DNA from: Camelus bactrianus
Lineage: Eukaryota; Chordata; Mammalia; Artiodactyla; Camelidae
Assembly (NCBI RefSeq): GCF_048773025.1
Contig: NC_133545.1
Coordinates: forward strand, 10,806,001 to 10,870,000
DNA: 64,000 bases
Reading direction: 5' to 3'
This document shows, one piece after another, positions 12,201 to 25,500 of this stretch. Within the stretch, counting starts at the first letter, position 1; every line of letters begins with the position of its first letter. A program made the translations under genes and the position numbers. The notes under the pieces are model-generated. The model did no database searches. It worked only from the letters and a program-made list of their open reading frames with translations, and had not been told where the DNA came from.

Positions 12201-13011
12201 CTTTCGCTTATTTTTCTTGGGTCATATAAGAGTTGTGATCAATGTATGGTTTTTCCTGGGAAAGGATTTTTCTGAGGGCTTTACATTCAATGCTCTTCTT
12301 ACTATCTTGTGGCTTCTGATAGAAATCGCTGGCTTTGTAGACAGGTCTGAAGTCTTTTATTTACTCCCTCTGCCTTCTCTTCCCTCTGACACCTTCGTTG
12401 GGCGACAGCTCAACCAACACCTTCTCTGTGAAGGTTTTTGGCATGCTCCGTACCGAGGTGTAGAGGGTGCACCCCACCCGGCCTTAACCCATCCCTTCAT
12501 CAACCACAGCACTATATATAGAACATCACTGAATTCTTTCCTGAGTCAGTATCTCTGCTTGGCTGCCTTATGATTCTGTTTATCTTGCAGGCCTGGGATG
12601 TTGACAAGACAACGCTGAATTGTCTTGGAGAGACTAGTGCCAACACTTATTACAAAAATGCACAGTGTTTTATAGAAGCATTTTGAAATCTACCCATAGG
12701 ATTATGTGTTGATTTATCTAAGAACATATGATTACCATATGGTAGAGTCAGGGGAAAAAAACCCAGGCTTTATCATTTTCAGCCCAGGGAAATTCCATGT
12801 CAGTCGGCCACTTATAGACCCAGGTCCTTTCCCATATTGCTGGTTCTCAAACACCAAACCTTCTCCACACTCCACACCCGGATATTTTTTTCTCTGTACA
12901 CGCTCACGCTCACAGATGTCTCAGTCAGAGAGCCTGTGGTTTTTCTCTCCCACGCCCCCTTTCCACAGGGCTCCCTGCATTCGGCGGGGTCGGGGAGAGG
13001 GGCTGTTGCAG

Positions 13012-13050
13012 GATTCTTGTTTGGGTCTCTGATCTCCGCCCAGCGCTGTG
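13012..13050 (-). other. TRBV20 recombination signal (23-RSS)
   Basis: The coding strand reads heptamer CACAGCG (13044-13050), 23-bp spacer, nonamer ACAAGAATC (13012-13020). The CAC core is intact. The heptamer differs from consensus at position 6. It directly follows the V region ending in CSAS. Confidence 0.85.
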
Positions 13051-13708
13051 TCACTAGCACTGCAGAAGTAGAGGCTGCTGTCTGCAGGGCCCACGCTCGT
13101 CACCGTCAGAGATGAAAACGTTAGGCTTGGATGGTTGATGGGAAACTTGTCCTTGGTAAAACCTTGTTCGTACGTGGCATTGGAGCCCTGGTTAGAAGTT
13201 GCTATCAGCGTGAGGCCCTGTTCCGGGAACTGACGATACCAAAACATAGTCGTGGCCTGAAAGTCCTCTGCATGGCACTGGAACGTCACAGAGGCTCCCC
13301 TCTCACGGATAGCCCTGCTCGGATGTTGAGAGACCTGAGCGCCAAGCCCAGAGCCTGCGGAAACAGAGGTCAAGGAGATGAGAGAGGCCAGCAGGGCCAG
13401 GCAGAATATCACAGCCTCGCGCCCTCACCTTTCTCCCCGCTTCCAGGGAATCCTGTTTGTTGTGTGCAATCTTCCCGTCCTACTTCCTAGGATCATGATC
13501 CCCCATCTCCCCTGACTGGTGCCTTGTCGCCTTACCCTCTGCACCTCCAGACAGCATGGCTGCCCCCCCCCACACACACACCTTGATCAGCATCAACAAC
13601 CCGGAGTCTGGCTACCAATCATCCAAGCCAGCTCGTGTGCACACTCGCCCAAGCTCCTCAGATAATAAGGCTCATACCAGGCCCCAGAAGCAGCAGGAAC
13701 AGCAGCAT
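13051..13708 (-). CDS. TRBV20: T-cell receptor beta variable gene, TRBV20 subgroup
   Basis: TCR beta variable domain. L-PART1 is 13678-13708 (MLLFLLLLGP), the intron is 323 bp, longer than in the other V genes here, and the V exon is 13051-13354. The join gives GSGLGAQVSQHPSRAI. First Cys lies in VTFQCHAED, Trp in MFWYRQFPEQ, and second Cys in YFCSAS rather than the usual CASS. DFQATTMFWYRQFP, the long ATYEQG loop and the CSA end are signatures of human TRBV20-1. An in-frame ATG eight codons further up (13730-13732) could lengthen the leader, but I chose the inner one because human TRBV20-1 starts MLLLLLLLGPG. Both exons are open, so it looks functional. Confidence 0.93.
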
Positions 13709-13874
13709 CTTCAGGTGCCGGCCTCGCACCATGCCTCTGAAGAAAGGTCTGACCTTGCCCCTCAATCTTCCCTTCTCCACCCCTAGGAGGAAGGATGACA
13801 GCCGGCCTAACCCTGAGGGTGCTGTATCCTGCCCCCTGGTGGTCATCGTCGCCAATGCTGCAGGGTCCATCACT

Positions 13875-14295
13875 TTTTAAAAACATTTTATTTTATTGAG
13901 TTATAGTCAGTTTACAATGTTGTGTCAATTTCCAGTGCAGAGCAAAATTTTTCAGTTATAAGTGAACATGCATATATTCATTGTCACATGCTTTTTCACC
14001 GTGAGCTACCACAAGATCTTGTATACATTTCCCTGTACTGTACAGTATAAACTTGTTTATCTGTTCTAAGTATACACCTGTCAGTATCTGCAAGTTTTGA
14101 ACTCCCAGTCTGTCCCTTCCCACCCCTTTCCCCTGGCAACAAGTTTGTATTCTATGTCTATGAGTTGCTTTCTGTTTTGTATTTGTTCATTTGTCTTTCT
14201 TTCCTTTTCTTTTTTTTAAGATTCCACATATGAGCGATCTCATATGGTATTTTTCTTTCTCTTTCTGGCTTACTTCACTTAGAATGACCCATCAC
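13875..14295 (-). mobile_element. LINE-1 3' end, antisense
   Basis: The plus strand shows 'ttattgagttatagtcagtt', 'gtacagtataaacttgttta' and 'gattccacatatgagcgatc', the reverse complement of the artiodactyl/camelid L1 3' UTR and ORF2 end. It lies just upstream of the TRBV20 leader. From 14296 to 16043 I see no gene or clear repeat. Confidence 0.8.
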
Positions 14296-16043
14296 TCTTT
14301 CAATCAAAGAACCATACCAGCATTGCTGGAAGGGTCTCAGATGTTCTAATTTGACTCCTAATTTTAAGGAACATAAACGGAGACCTAGATCATTGAAGTG
14401 ACTGAAACAACTTTCCTAGCCTTCTGTAAGGACGAGGGCGTGTTTGTGTATATTAAATGATACCATAGGTAATTCTTGCCTTCCGTAACATATCCTCAAA
14501 TAACAATCGTGAGTTGTCTTGGCTAATCACTAGAACTAAGGTGAGCATAGGAAATCCCAGGCTAGAAGCTCAGTGTTCCTTCACACTGATAAGGACACTT
14601 CCTCATCTTCTCAATGAAATATTTATTTCATGACTATCTTACGCCAATGCCCTGGTAAAGTAAAGCATTTTAGTTCCATCTCATTTCCAACAACTTTCTT
14701 ACTATTTCAGAGAACCCTGGCTGCAGGGGGCGGCGGGGGGTGGGGCCTTGGAGTCCTCCTCCTACCATATTTCAGTGTTTTAGATCCTATTCAGCGGTGA
14801 GTGTCTCTTTCCCGCCTCTGTTTCTCAGCATTTCGGTCTTTGTATAAATACATGGGAGAATACGTGGGAGAAGAAAGCCAGAGCTAACGCGAGGTTCAGA
14901 AGGGAATCCAAACAAAATGCCTGGAGCCAAGGCTTATATGTAATGGTCAGGGGCTCCCTCCATTTCCCCAGAAATTGCTGGTCCCAAGAGACATAGGGCC
15001 ACACCAAAGAGACTGGGGCTCGTGGATGCCTCCAAGAATTATTTTAAAATATACTAGTCCAGCATTTTCTTCTGTATGCAGTTTGAATAATATAGACTGT
15101 CTGTCATTCATTGCTAGAAACAGAATTATACGATCAAATAAATATTTGTGAAAAAATGAAGTCCCAAGAACTAACAATACTTGTCTTCCAATTCGATGGG
15201 TGGCAGACCGCAGAGGGAGAAAATATACAGAAGACACTGAGACCGTTTGCAAAATAAAACTGACCACCTGCCAGCTGATTAGTCATGCAAATATCTCTCT
15301 CAACTCTTTTCCAAGTGCCAAGCGTACAGTTACATGAGTCTCCTCGGTGTTCCTCTGCACACATCCAAGGAAGGTCCACCGGAGCTACAAACCCAATGTT
15401 GTTGAACAACGTTGTTGCTGCACTCATTTTTCCAAATGTTCTCCTACTGCCATATTCCAGGGTGGGGGCTGTGATCATCTGTTCCTGATTTTTATCTCCT
15501 GATTCTCTCCTGCCGTGGTTCCCTAAGCCCGTGTCAGTCTGTCCGTGCTTGTCCATCTCGTGAAATCCTGCTCACCGTGTGAGTTTCATCTCACATCCTG
15601 CCTTTTGTCTGAAGCCCTTCCTGATGTCACCGGGCAGAACTGGCCGTGCTATTTCGCACACTCCACTCACACCTCTGACGCATGCACACAGTATATGATA
15701 CTCGGTAACAGTGTGTTTCTACACGTTTCTCTCCCCGCTGGGCTTTTATTAATTTTCCGAAGGAAGGGACCATTTTGTGTTCATTTTTGTTTTCCACGAT
15801 TTGGTAAAAAAGAGCTGGATTGTAAAATTAACCTCTCCTCTCTCCCTCTTTCTGATGTAGACAGATTTAGACACGTAATTTAAAAATCAGCTTAGTGGTT
15901 CTCCGAGGCATCGTGCCATTGCACAAAGCGTGTTGATGCAGCCGCTGCTTTGGATGCCTGGTTGAGGAGGAAGAAAGCGTTCTGATCAGGGGATCAAAAA
16001 CAGAAAAGCCCCGCCACCTGGTGGGGACGCAGGGCTTGGGACA

Positions 16044-16082
16044 CATTTATGTGCAAAGAGGAGGTGGCTTTGCTTCACTGTG
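16044..16082 (-). other. TRBV19 recombination signal (23-RSS)
   Basis: The heptamer is consensus CACAGTG (16076-16082), followed by a 23-bp spacer and nonamer ACATAAATG (16044-16052). The heptamer is perfect and the nonamer keeps the A-rich core only in part. It abuts the V region ending CASSI. Confidence 0.88.
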
Positions 16083-16561
16083 TCTATACTGCTGGCACAG
16101 AGATAAACAGCCGTCTGGTTCTTCTGTGTCAACGTCACAGTGAGAGGAAAGAGCGGCTTCTTCTCCCGAGAGGCACCGTAGCCTTCGGCCATGTCTCCTT
16201 TCTGAACATCCTTTGCAGACAGTGAGAAGTAGATTAGTCTCGGCCTTTGTCCTGGGTCCTGTCGGTACCAGTACATGGTGTCATAATTAAAATCCTGTTC
16301 ACATTCCAGGGTCACATCTCGTCCTTCCTCTTTGAGCACGTATTTTGGGGTCTGTGTGATTCCACCATCCACGGTGCCTGTGGAAGAAAGGGAGTCGCTC
16401 TGGAAACAAGGCCCCGGAGGGCGTCTCAGGGCTGCTGCTGTCGGGGAGAGGCTTAGATCTGGAGCTCAGCACCTTATGGTGCAGGAATTTGCCCCCTGAA
16501 GCCACGACTCACCTGCTCCGAGGAGACAGAGGGCCACCCAATAGATCACCGAGCTGCCCAT
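16083..16561 (-). CDS. TRBV19: T-cell receptor beta variable gene, TRBV19 subgroup
   Basis: TCR beta variable domain. L-PART1 is 16513-16561 ([16 protein letters not shown]), the intron 135 bp with GT/AG ends, and the V exon 16083-16377. The mature chain begins [12 protein letters not shown]. First Cys lies in LECEQDF, Trp in [10 protein letters not shown], and second Cys in YLCASSI. GGITQ.PKY, the QKGDMAEGY stretch and the CASSI end match human TRBV19. The frame is open throughout, with no missing landmark, so it looks functional. The interval 16562-17047 upstream holds no feature I can name, and the ERV lies beyond it. Confidence 0.93.
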
Positions 16562-17047
16562 AGTGGGAAGGGCGTCTCCCTCCAGCTCCAAGCCCAGACA
16601 AATGAGGAAAGGAACTTAGCCCTGGGGCTCCCCCTTGGCTTAATGTGCAGAATTTGTCACACGGCTAGAATGGACACTTGGATAGGATCCTGGAGATATT
16701 CCAGACCGTCTCCCCGGTTTGGCAGATGAGGAGATTGAGAACGGAGCTCTCAATCACTGGCACCACCACCTTGTGTCTTCCTTCCCCAGACTCTGCACTT
16801 TGGCCTGATTGTCGGCGCTGCCACATTCCAGGCCCGAGCTTCACTCTGATTGGCTCACGGGTTCACCTTCCTCGTCATGGTAACTTTTGCTCACAGGAGG
16901 ACGAGCACACAGATGCTCTTGTCACACAAGAACGGAGAGTATGTTTAACCCCCTCGCTGCCAGGTACTGCTCCAGGCCTGCAGCGGAGGAGGAAGAGGAC
17001 TACCACCGCCTGGAAACCGCCCCCGTTCCTCAGCCTACGCGTTTTAT

Positions 17048-17532
17048 TGCTTTAGCTCGGCACGTCAAGGGTTGAACATTAGAGAAACGTTGATTGTGCC
17101 AAATAGTTGACTAAGTCCCTCAGGAAAGACCCCGTGGTCCCAAGTGGCTATTACCTGTTGTAGATGAGTTTGCTGTCAGCCTAGAAACCTTAGAATAAGC
17201 AGGGATGAGAATGATCAAGTGAAACTAACTGCTAACAACTGGAAGTTTTGCAGGAGCCCTGGGATAGCAAGCAGAAAACAAAGACATGCTATGCTTTCCT
17301 TGAGGGCCAGGTGGCTCCGAGCAGCCCGCAACCCGCCTTCGCCGTTTAGTCTGAAACCCCCCTCGTCCCACTTCTTCCTTGGAATAAAAGCAGCCTGAAT
17401 CCTACCCCGCATTAAGGTGGTTCTTTAGGACGTTAGCCCGCCATCTTCTCAGCGTGCTGGCTTTCTGAATAAAGTTGCTCTTCTTTGCCCCGACACCTCT
17501 CTTGACTTACTGGCCTGTGGAGCAGCGAGTGG
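17048..17532 (+). repeat. 5' LTR of the class I ERV
   Basis: It pairs with 24714-25186. Shared landmarks are the 'attagagaaacgttg' stretch near the start (17078), 'gttttgcaggagccctg' in the middle and 'ctgaataaagttgct' near the end. It is in direct orientation with the 3' LTR. Confidence 0.8.
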
Positions 17533-20500
17533 TAAGAGCCTGACTCATTAACAAAAGTTGACAAGCCAGCCAGGAGTCTTGCTGCTCGAGGCCAGCTGGC
17601 CCCGGCTGGGAAATCGTGCTGGGCAAGCCCCCAGCAGCTTCCAGGACCTCTTGTGCTGCAGGTCCTCCTTCAAAAGTCCTTGGAGCAGGGGCTGGCCCCC
17701 CCGGTGCTCAGCAGTTGAAGCAAAGACTTGTCATTTGGGAGTCGAAGGACTGAATGCAGAAAGGTAAGTTGCTTCCACGTACACAGCCAGAAACTCCCCT
17801 CCCCTGCACTCCGGGCTTTTCCTTTTTCCTCGCCAGAATAAGCCCCACTGGTTTTGCATTTGTGTGTGGGGGGGTACCCTGTCGGACTCTGCCCAATCTG
17901 GTTTGTTTGTTTCTTTGGATGCTAGCATGTGGTTTGCGGGGGCACTGTTTTGTTTTTCTTGACTTTGTTTTTAAAAGATGGGGAACGTCTGATCTGTCCC
18001 TAAGGAAAGCCCTCTAGGTCGCTTTTTGGAAAAATGTGCTGATTATAGCTATGAACCTAAAGACTAAGGAACAGATGGTATTTTACCGTAACAATGTGTG
18101 GCCACATTATTCATTGGGATCTGAAGAATGGTGGCCTCTGAAAGGTTCTCTGAATTATGATACAATCTTACAATTAGAGTTATTCTGTGAAAGAGTAGGG
18201 GGAAAGATAAAATTCCCTACGTGCAAGCATTTATGTTGTAACATCAGGATGAGAAAAAGACAGTTGCCATCTTATGGTAGAAAGATCCGAAAAGAAACCC
18301 AAGAAAATCTCTTCTACAGCAGGGCAGGGAAAAGAGCAAGAGTGAGGATATGTCGCTGCAAACCTTACATCCCCCTCGGGCCGTGCCAGCTGTCCCTGCA
18401 GCTGCTCCCACCACCCCTGTGCAACTGACATCCATCCCTTCCATCGCCTCTTGTCCCTGAAGCCCAACCCCCGACACTGAGGCATGGGAAGTGGCAGGAT
18501 TGGCTCCCCCCTCCTTATGGGCATCAATCAGAAAATCCTGCATTATTTCCTGGAGCAAAGGGACCTGGTCTCCAGTCATCATCTAAGACCCATCAGGGCA
18601 CTCAGTTCAGACCGGAAGCCACCTTTGGGGCAGGGCAATTTCCCATTACCCTGTAGAAAGCCTCAATAAGAACAGCCAGTCAGCTGGGTTTTGTGAAGCA
18701 CAGTCCATTTCCAACCTTTGATTTATTTAACTGGAAGGACCGTGAACTTCTTATAGAAAATACCCTTTCCAAAGGACAGAATTGTTATTTTCGTTTTCGC
18801 TACCCACCACCCTTCATGGGCAGGCATTCATAGTCTCAGTATGATGCTTACTGGCAATGAGATGATGGTCACCTACAAGGCTAGAGGTAGCGCACGAGCG
18901 CCACCGAGTGGATCCAAACGGCACACCTGAAGCCTGCTTGGCAGGACCCACTGTTGAACCACACTGGACCCTAATGAAGGGATGCCCCACGCACTACTGT
19001 AAGTCCATCCTGGCAGGACTCTGGGAAGGGGTACCCAGCCAAAAGTGCCTAAAAAATTTCAAGAGATTCAGCAATAAACAAGTGAAGACCCCTCCGAGTT
19101 TCGGGGAAAATTTACCAGGCGTTACACTAAGCAGACCCTGAGGCCCCAAACACTAGAATGGTAAACATGGATTTATCGGACAAAGTGCTCCAGATATCAG
19201 GAGAAAGTGACAGAAACTGGATGGTGCCTTTGGAATCAATCCTTCTGGGTTGGTGGATATTGCTCTTAAGATATTCAACAGCAGAGAACAGAAGCAGAAA
19301 ACATAAGGTAAAAAAAAAAAAAGAGCCGCTTTTCTGACTGCAGCATTGGATTCCCAAAAAGAAAGGTAAGTTCCCCCTAGGCAAGGAAAGGTGCACTGAC
19401 TGTAGAGAGGAGGAACCTTGGAAAAGGGAATGTCCCAGACGAAAGAAAAGAGGGCTGAGGAGGAGAAAAGGGTAGTGAGGGAGGAACGCTTGGATCATAA
19501 ATGAGGGAACCCAGGGCCTCTCCAGGATGCGCAGCACCCAATTCAAATATCCCCACTGGAGCCCCAGGCACAACTGACAGTGGGGAGCAAACTGATTGAC
19601 CTTCTAGCAGACGTGGGTGAAACCCATTTCATGCTAAATACCAAAATGGTACACAGAACATCCCAGTCCACCCCCATCACTGGGGTATCTGGAGAAGCAC
19701 AGAGCCAATCATTTTTACAACCATTGCAATGTTAATTAAGAGACCTGACATTTAAACACAGTTTCTTGTATACGTCTGAACGCCCTAGTCCCCTCTTGGT
19801 TCGAGATCTCCTTTGTAAAGCTAAATGCACAAGTGACACTTTCACCAGGACAACTTGATATACGGGTCCTGCCAGAACACATTTTAAACCTACAGATGGC
19901 TCTCCCAGAAAAGGAGACAGACTTCTTTGCCTTGAGGTCTGCAAAAAGGTAAGACCAGAAGTGTGGGCTGACGGTACCTCAGGAAAGGTTGAAAACTCAA
20001 AGCCAACACAAATCCCATTGAGAAAGGACGCTGGGACTCCTAGCCTAAGCTATCCTCTGAAACACGAAAAGGAAATCTAGCTAATTCTTGAGAGATTTTT
20101 TAAAATGGGACTCATCAGATCTTGCAAGTCCCCATACAACACCCCCATCCTCCCGGTTAAAAGGCCAAATGCAGCAGGGTATCTCTTTGTTCAAGACTTG
20201 AGGGCCATTCATGATTTAGTCCAAGACCTGCACCCTGTGATACAGCCTGCTCACAACTATTCTGGGAGAATGCAGCTGGCTCTCAGTTTGGGGACTGAAA
20301 GATGATTTTTTTTTTTTTTTCTGCATCTCTACTGCAGAAGAGTTACAGTAGCTTTTTGCCTCTGAATGGCAGGCCCCAGAAACACCGGTAACGCAACAGT
20401 GTGGCTGGATAGTCTCAGGGTTTCAAAATTCTCCTTAGTTTGGAGCAGTGCGGGCTAAGGACCTCCGGAGCTTGACAGTAGACGAAGGGCTCTTGCTCTG

Positions 20501-23500
20501 ATGGGCGGATGACGTGCTGCTAGTGAGCGCCACGCATGAAAAGCGTCTACAGAATAGCATTAAAACTCTCAACTGTTCGGCTGAATGTGGATGGAAAGTC
20601 TCTTCGAAAAAGGCCCAGGTTTGTCAAGCAGCAGGTCACTTATCAGAGTTTAGCTCTCTCCCAGAGACAACAAGGTCTTTTGCCTGACAGAAAACAGGCG
20701 ACTGCAGACTTAGGCGTACCCGAGGCCGCAGACAACGGAGGGGTTTTTTTTTTTTTAAGGAATGGCAGGATTCAGGATCTAAATCCAACAGAATTAGAAG
20801 CTCATACTAAAGTCCCTCTACCAGGCTCTAAAAGAGTGCCAAACAGCCTTTGAAACCATAAAAAAGTTCATCTCAGCCCCAGCTTTGAGGCTACCAGATT
20901 TGAAAAACCCTTTCAAATTATACATCCATGAAAAACAGGGCGTAAGTCTTGGGGTATTAACTCAATCTCTGGGACGCATCCTGCGACCTGTCGCCTACTT
21001 CTCAAAACAACTAGATCAGACAGTTAAAGGAGGGTCCTCTTGCCTTTGGCTGCCACTCGTGGCATACTTCAGGAATCCAGGAATTAACCCCTGGGACAAC
21101 TCACCACAGTGTCTGTCCCTCACCATGTCCTTTCTTTACTAGAACAAAAGAAGGGCTATTGGCTGACTTCTGCGAGAATGGAAAGTATCAAGCCACTCTC
21201 CCAGACTATCCCAGTGTAAGACTGCAGGTCACTTTGGCTCTAAATCCAGCCACATTGCCCCAACGAATGCTGCATGATCCCCAGAGCATGGCTGACTGCC
21301 TGCCTGTCATCGAGCTACTGCATACTTCAGCAGACCAGGCCTAACAGATGAACCCTGGCTGAGCTGAATTTTGGAACTGGTCATCAGTGGGAGGAGGTTC
21401 ACGGATCAAGGAAGTCAACACACTGGGTATGTGGGGGTAACTTAGAAGAAATTGAGGCCCTGCCCTCGGGGAACTCAGCTCAGAAGGCAGACATCATTGC
21501 TCCGACAAGGACCCTCCTACTCACCAAAGGGAAGAGAGCAAATATATAGACAGGCTTGTGATGGATTCTCTGCAGTACGTGCTCCCAAGGCAGTCTGGAA
21601 AAGAGAGGGGCCTCTTTCCCTCAAATAATAAAGACCATGAAACATGCTTCTGAAATCCCGTCACTGCTAGAAGTGGACCACAAGCACTCACAAGTGGCCA
21701 TAAACATTACCCGGGCCAAAGAGGTGAGACTCATAAAAAACGCAGTCAGTTAGCTAACCAAGCGGCAAAGAAGGTGGCAGAGGAAGGTGACCACCAAGCC
21801 ATGATGAGTCCGCTGCTCCCGCAAACTGGTTTGTCAAAATATCAGCCAGAACATTCAGAAGGGCCAAAGAAAGGGCCAAAGGGTGGGGTCTCACTTTTGA
21901 TCACACCTCGCCCGGCTGGAAATGTCACGCACAAGAATTGTTTTGATCCCTGACGCCCCTTTGAACACCGCGTTAACGACACTTTGCTGACGGTGCCCAT
22001 CGCGGGAGGGAGGCCACCTCACAATGGACTCAGAGTGTATCAGAGGGCCTAACCTGCAAGAGACCATCCAGCAACTCAGTCAGAACTGCACGATCCGATC
22101 TAAAAATAACCTGAAGACTGCCACTAGACGCCCCGCAGATGGGAGCTGAACACAGTGCCCCGCTGAGGACTGACGCATAGACTTCAGTGAAATGCCCTGA
22201 GCCACAGTAAACTTTATACTTGTTAGTGTTTATGGATACTTTTTCGGGATGAGTGGAGGCATATCCCACCAGGGCAGAAAATGTCTCTGAAGCAAAGTCC
22301 TCCTTACAGAAATCATCCCCCAATCGGACTGCCGAGCCCCCTTCCAAGTGACAACGGATCTGCTTGTCTCCAGCATAACCCAACAAGTGTCTAAAGCATT
22401 GCGTGTTGACTGGAAACTTAATTCACCTGGGAGACCACAATCAACAGGGAAAATAGAAAAGAAGTCATCCATGAAAAGAGCATTGCTAAAAAAAGTCAAG
22501 AGACTAGTTTCGCGTGGGATGAGACCTTGCCAATTGCCCTGCTAAGGATCAGAGTGGCTCCCAGGAACAAACTTAAGCCCCTTTGAAATTTTGGACGGCA
22601 GGCCATTCCAGGTGTCTGCCCAGGCGGGGAAATCATTGATGCTTTAAAGGACCTAGCTGGTGCTAACTATGTCAAATCGATGGCCACTATACTAACTTCT
22701 GTTTATACGTTTTGCTTCCAACAGGTCTGTCTCTCCAACTGAAGTCACCCTGCACCCTTTTCAACTAACCCAGGCACCTCATCCTCCTTAAAAGCTGGAA
22801 AAAGCAAGGACCCAACCATCCACTGGCTGTGAAGTGGACCGGAGGGGGCCGTATGAGGGCTTGCTGACCGCACAGTCATCAGTTAAGCAGCTGGGGTTAA
22901 GCTGTGGCTTCGCCACACCTGTTAAAGGCAGCATCCACAGCAGAGGGCCAAGGGGCGCCCTCTAGGGTGGAGGAAACTAACAGGCAGTGGACTGGAGAGC
23001 TTCTGAATGATTTAAAGTTTCTCTTCAAAAAAAACAAACAAAAAAAGGTACATAAGGAAAGCATGTTATTCTCTAAGTGTTTTGACTATCCTCCTGGGAA
23101 CTTCCTCCTTTCCCTCAGCTTGGAAAGATACTTTTTAGAATTTCCTGCATCAGTAGCCTCTTCTGCTAATCCATCTCACAGCTGGATATGGCATCCCAAA
23201 TCACATTCTGTTTGTCATCATGGGAACCCCCTAGTTTACCCCATTTATGATTTTTCCAGTATCTCCCTGTGTTGGTCTAGAAATCCCCAGACCACCCGAA
23301 GAAAAGTCTATTGGGTCTGGTGGATACATCTAATAAATGATGCTGTGAAACCACCGTGTTTTTATTTAGTGACTCTCTTTTCCTTATTTCATTAAAGATG
23401 CTTTTGAGTATGTAGAATGTGAGGAGGATTTCCGCTTTCAGCGAGGTATAAAGGGAGAAAGTACATTACTGATCTGCGCTAATCACGCTGATCCCTGGTT

Positions 23501-24713
23501 TAGAGACAGCCGTGTAGATATTCTCTTCCACGGTTTTGTAGCCTGTGCCCCAGAAGGACACAGATGTGTGTGTTGTCAGGAAAATATGCCACGGGCACAT
23601 GACTGCGTAGGGAATAGAGCAGACAGGAGCTGCTGTCCATTAGAGGTTCTTGCTATGCGTTAGGTTATATGCTTGCTGAGCAGGGAGGGGGCCTCTTGGT
23701 AGCAAACTCCACATGGTGCACCTGTGTGAGTTCTTTCTCTGATGTAGAACTCACATTGGCAGAATTCGACAGGAGTTTGGCTACAATAGCCTTCAGACCA
23801 TCAAAATGGGTCTCAACAGGCAGACTGGTTTTCTGCATTGTTTTCCTGGGTCCCACAAAGGGTCCAGTCAATGTTTTTGGGTATTTTAAGCTTGGCCTGT
23901 CCCTCTTACTAATTGTTATTCTTGTCTAACTCCTACTCAGTGTTGTCATTAAGTGCGGGTATGTCGTTCAAAAACCACAGATCACAGTGCAAACGTGACA
24001 ACGATGTTTGACAGAGACTAGGCAGGCTCACTGACCCTGGACAGTTAACAAGGGGAAAGAAGTGCCCCGCTGATGAGGAACAGGAGATTTCTCTCATCTC
24101 ACAACAGGCTCCTTAGATCCCAAAGACATTCCCCAATATCCCCTCCTTTGTTCCCGCCTAAGTTTCTGCTAATTGCCTTTTGTTTCAGGGCTGAGCTGAG
24201 GGAGGATGGAGACTAGCAGAATGTAACTGCCACCACCAGGATGAAGACATGGTGAAGGACCTTGTAATAAACGACCCCGCAGCCCGGCCGGGAGCTGGAG
24301 CTGTCCTGACCGGGTACTTGGCAGACGGCTCCCGACTCGAGTGTTTCGTTTTTTCCCCTCTCCAAGCAATAAAAGCAGGTGTTTTTCACTTTGTCTTTCT
24401 GCCTCATTTGAAAATTCTTTCTCACTCTGCGGGCAAGAACCCACATATTTGGGAAGCAGCCTTGTCTACCCATTTGGTGGGGCCCCTCTACCTGCAAACA
24501 CCAGACACAAAGAACACTTTCAATTTCAGGTTGATCAATTCCACTCCACAGTCACCCCTTCCTCCACCCCATTCAGCTCAAAGTAGCCAGAGTGGCTGTT
24601 GCCCCCTTTCCCCACAAGATTGTGGAACGGTGGTGACAGCGGGGAACTGGAACAGAAGACAACTAACACCTTCTTGAAAGCGCCTCCCTCATTCTTCAGC
24701 CTTCATATTCTTC

Positions 24714-25186
24714 TACTTTAGCCCTGCAGGTCAAGAGTTAAAAACTAGAGAAACGTTGCTTGTAACTAAGTAGCCCATTAAGTTCCCTTAAGAAAGCTCC
24801 CATCCTGCAGTCCCCGATTAGCTCTGTTACTTAACTTATAGAGAAGTTTCTTTCAGCCTAGAAACCTTGCAAATAAGCAGAGAGAAGACGGGTAAAGTAA
24901 AAACTGCTGCTAACAACTGATGAGAGCTAACAATGCGGAGTTTTGCAGGAGCCCTGTGATCCCGCCCACGTGAACAAGCAGGACAAAGAAATGTTATGCT
25001 TTCTTTGAAGGCCAGGTGGCTCCAAGAAGCCTGCAACCCACCTTTACCCTTTAATCTTAAGCCCTCCGGCCTCCCTTCCCCTTTTCCCTCCTCAGTTTGT
25101 TGGCTCTCTGAATAAAGTTGCTATTCCTTGCCCCAGTACCTTGTCTCTCAACAAGGCTGGGTATTGGCCTGTGACGCAGCGAGCGG
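24714..25186 (+). repeat. 3' LTR of the class I ERV
   Basis: It pairs with 17048-17532 in direct orientation. It carries an AATAAAG polyadenylation-type signal and ends near 'gacgcagcgagcgg', matching the 5' LTR end. Divergence between the two is high, consistent with an old insertion. Confidence 0.8.
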
Positions 25187-25500
25187 ACGGGCAAGGACTA
25201 GTACAGACCCATCCTGCTTTCACACCAAGGCTCCCCTTTCATTTCACCACCTTCTCACTGGCTGGTTTTACTTGTCATTTTCGTTCTCTTAGGTGTTTCC
25301 CTGCCTTCCTTCAATCCCTAAGTTTCACGTTTTAGTTTAGTTCTTCCTTCACTTCTTTAGAGAGTTGTCTTTTAAAGAAAAAGAAAGAAAAGAAAGGAAA
25401 GATCTAGTTCCTGAGTTCAATCAACCTTTAAAAAAATGTCTCCCTGCTTTTGCCCTTTCTGTTCTTAATTTTTGAGCTTCTGGTTATACTTGGGTTATCC

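Larger units (their letters stand above)
17048..25186 (+). mobile_element. Endogenous retrovirus, class I (ERV1, gammaretrovirus-like), with both LTRs
   Basis: An old provirus of about 8.1 kb on the plus strand, opposite to the V genes. The 5' LTR is about 17048-17532 and the 3' LTR about 24714-25186. They align along their length, including the shared 'aggccaggtggctcc' stretch and the 'gaataaagttgct' signal near the 3' end. Internal parts in order are gag (about 17979-19560, with matrix-like and zinc-knuckle-like segments), a protease-like segment (about 19590-19740), pol with reverse transcriptase (about 20100-21140) and RNase H, and integrase (about 22200-22800). An env gene is not recognisable in 22900-24700. 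It is broken many times over in every gene. By eye the two LTRs differ by roughly a fifth plus indels, which suggests an insertion tens of millions of years old. It occupies the interval where human has TRBV17 and TRBV18. Confidence 0.88.

Noticed and set aside
19127-19573. Minus-strand frame of 148 codons
   Set aside because: It lies antisense to the gag part of the ERV and is a shadow of that element's composition.
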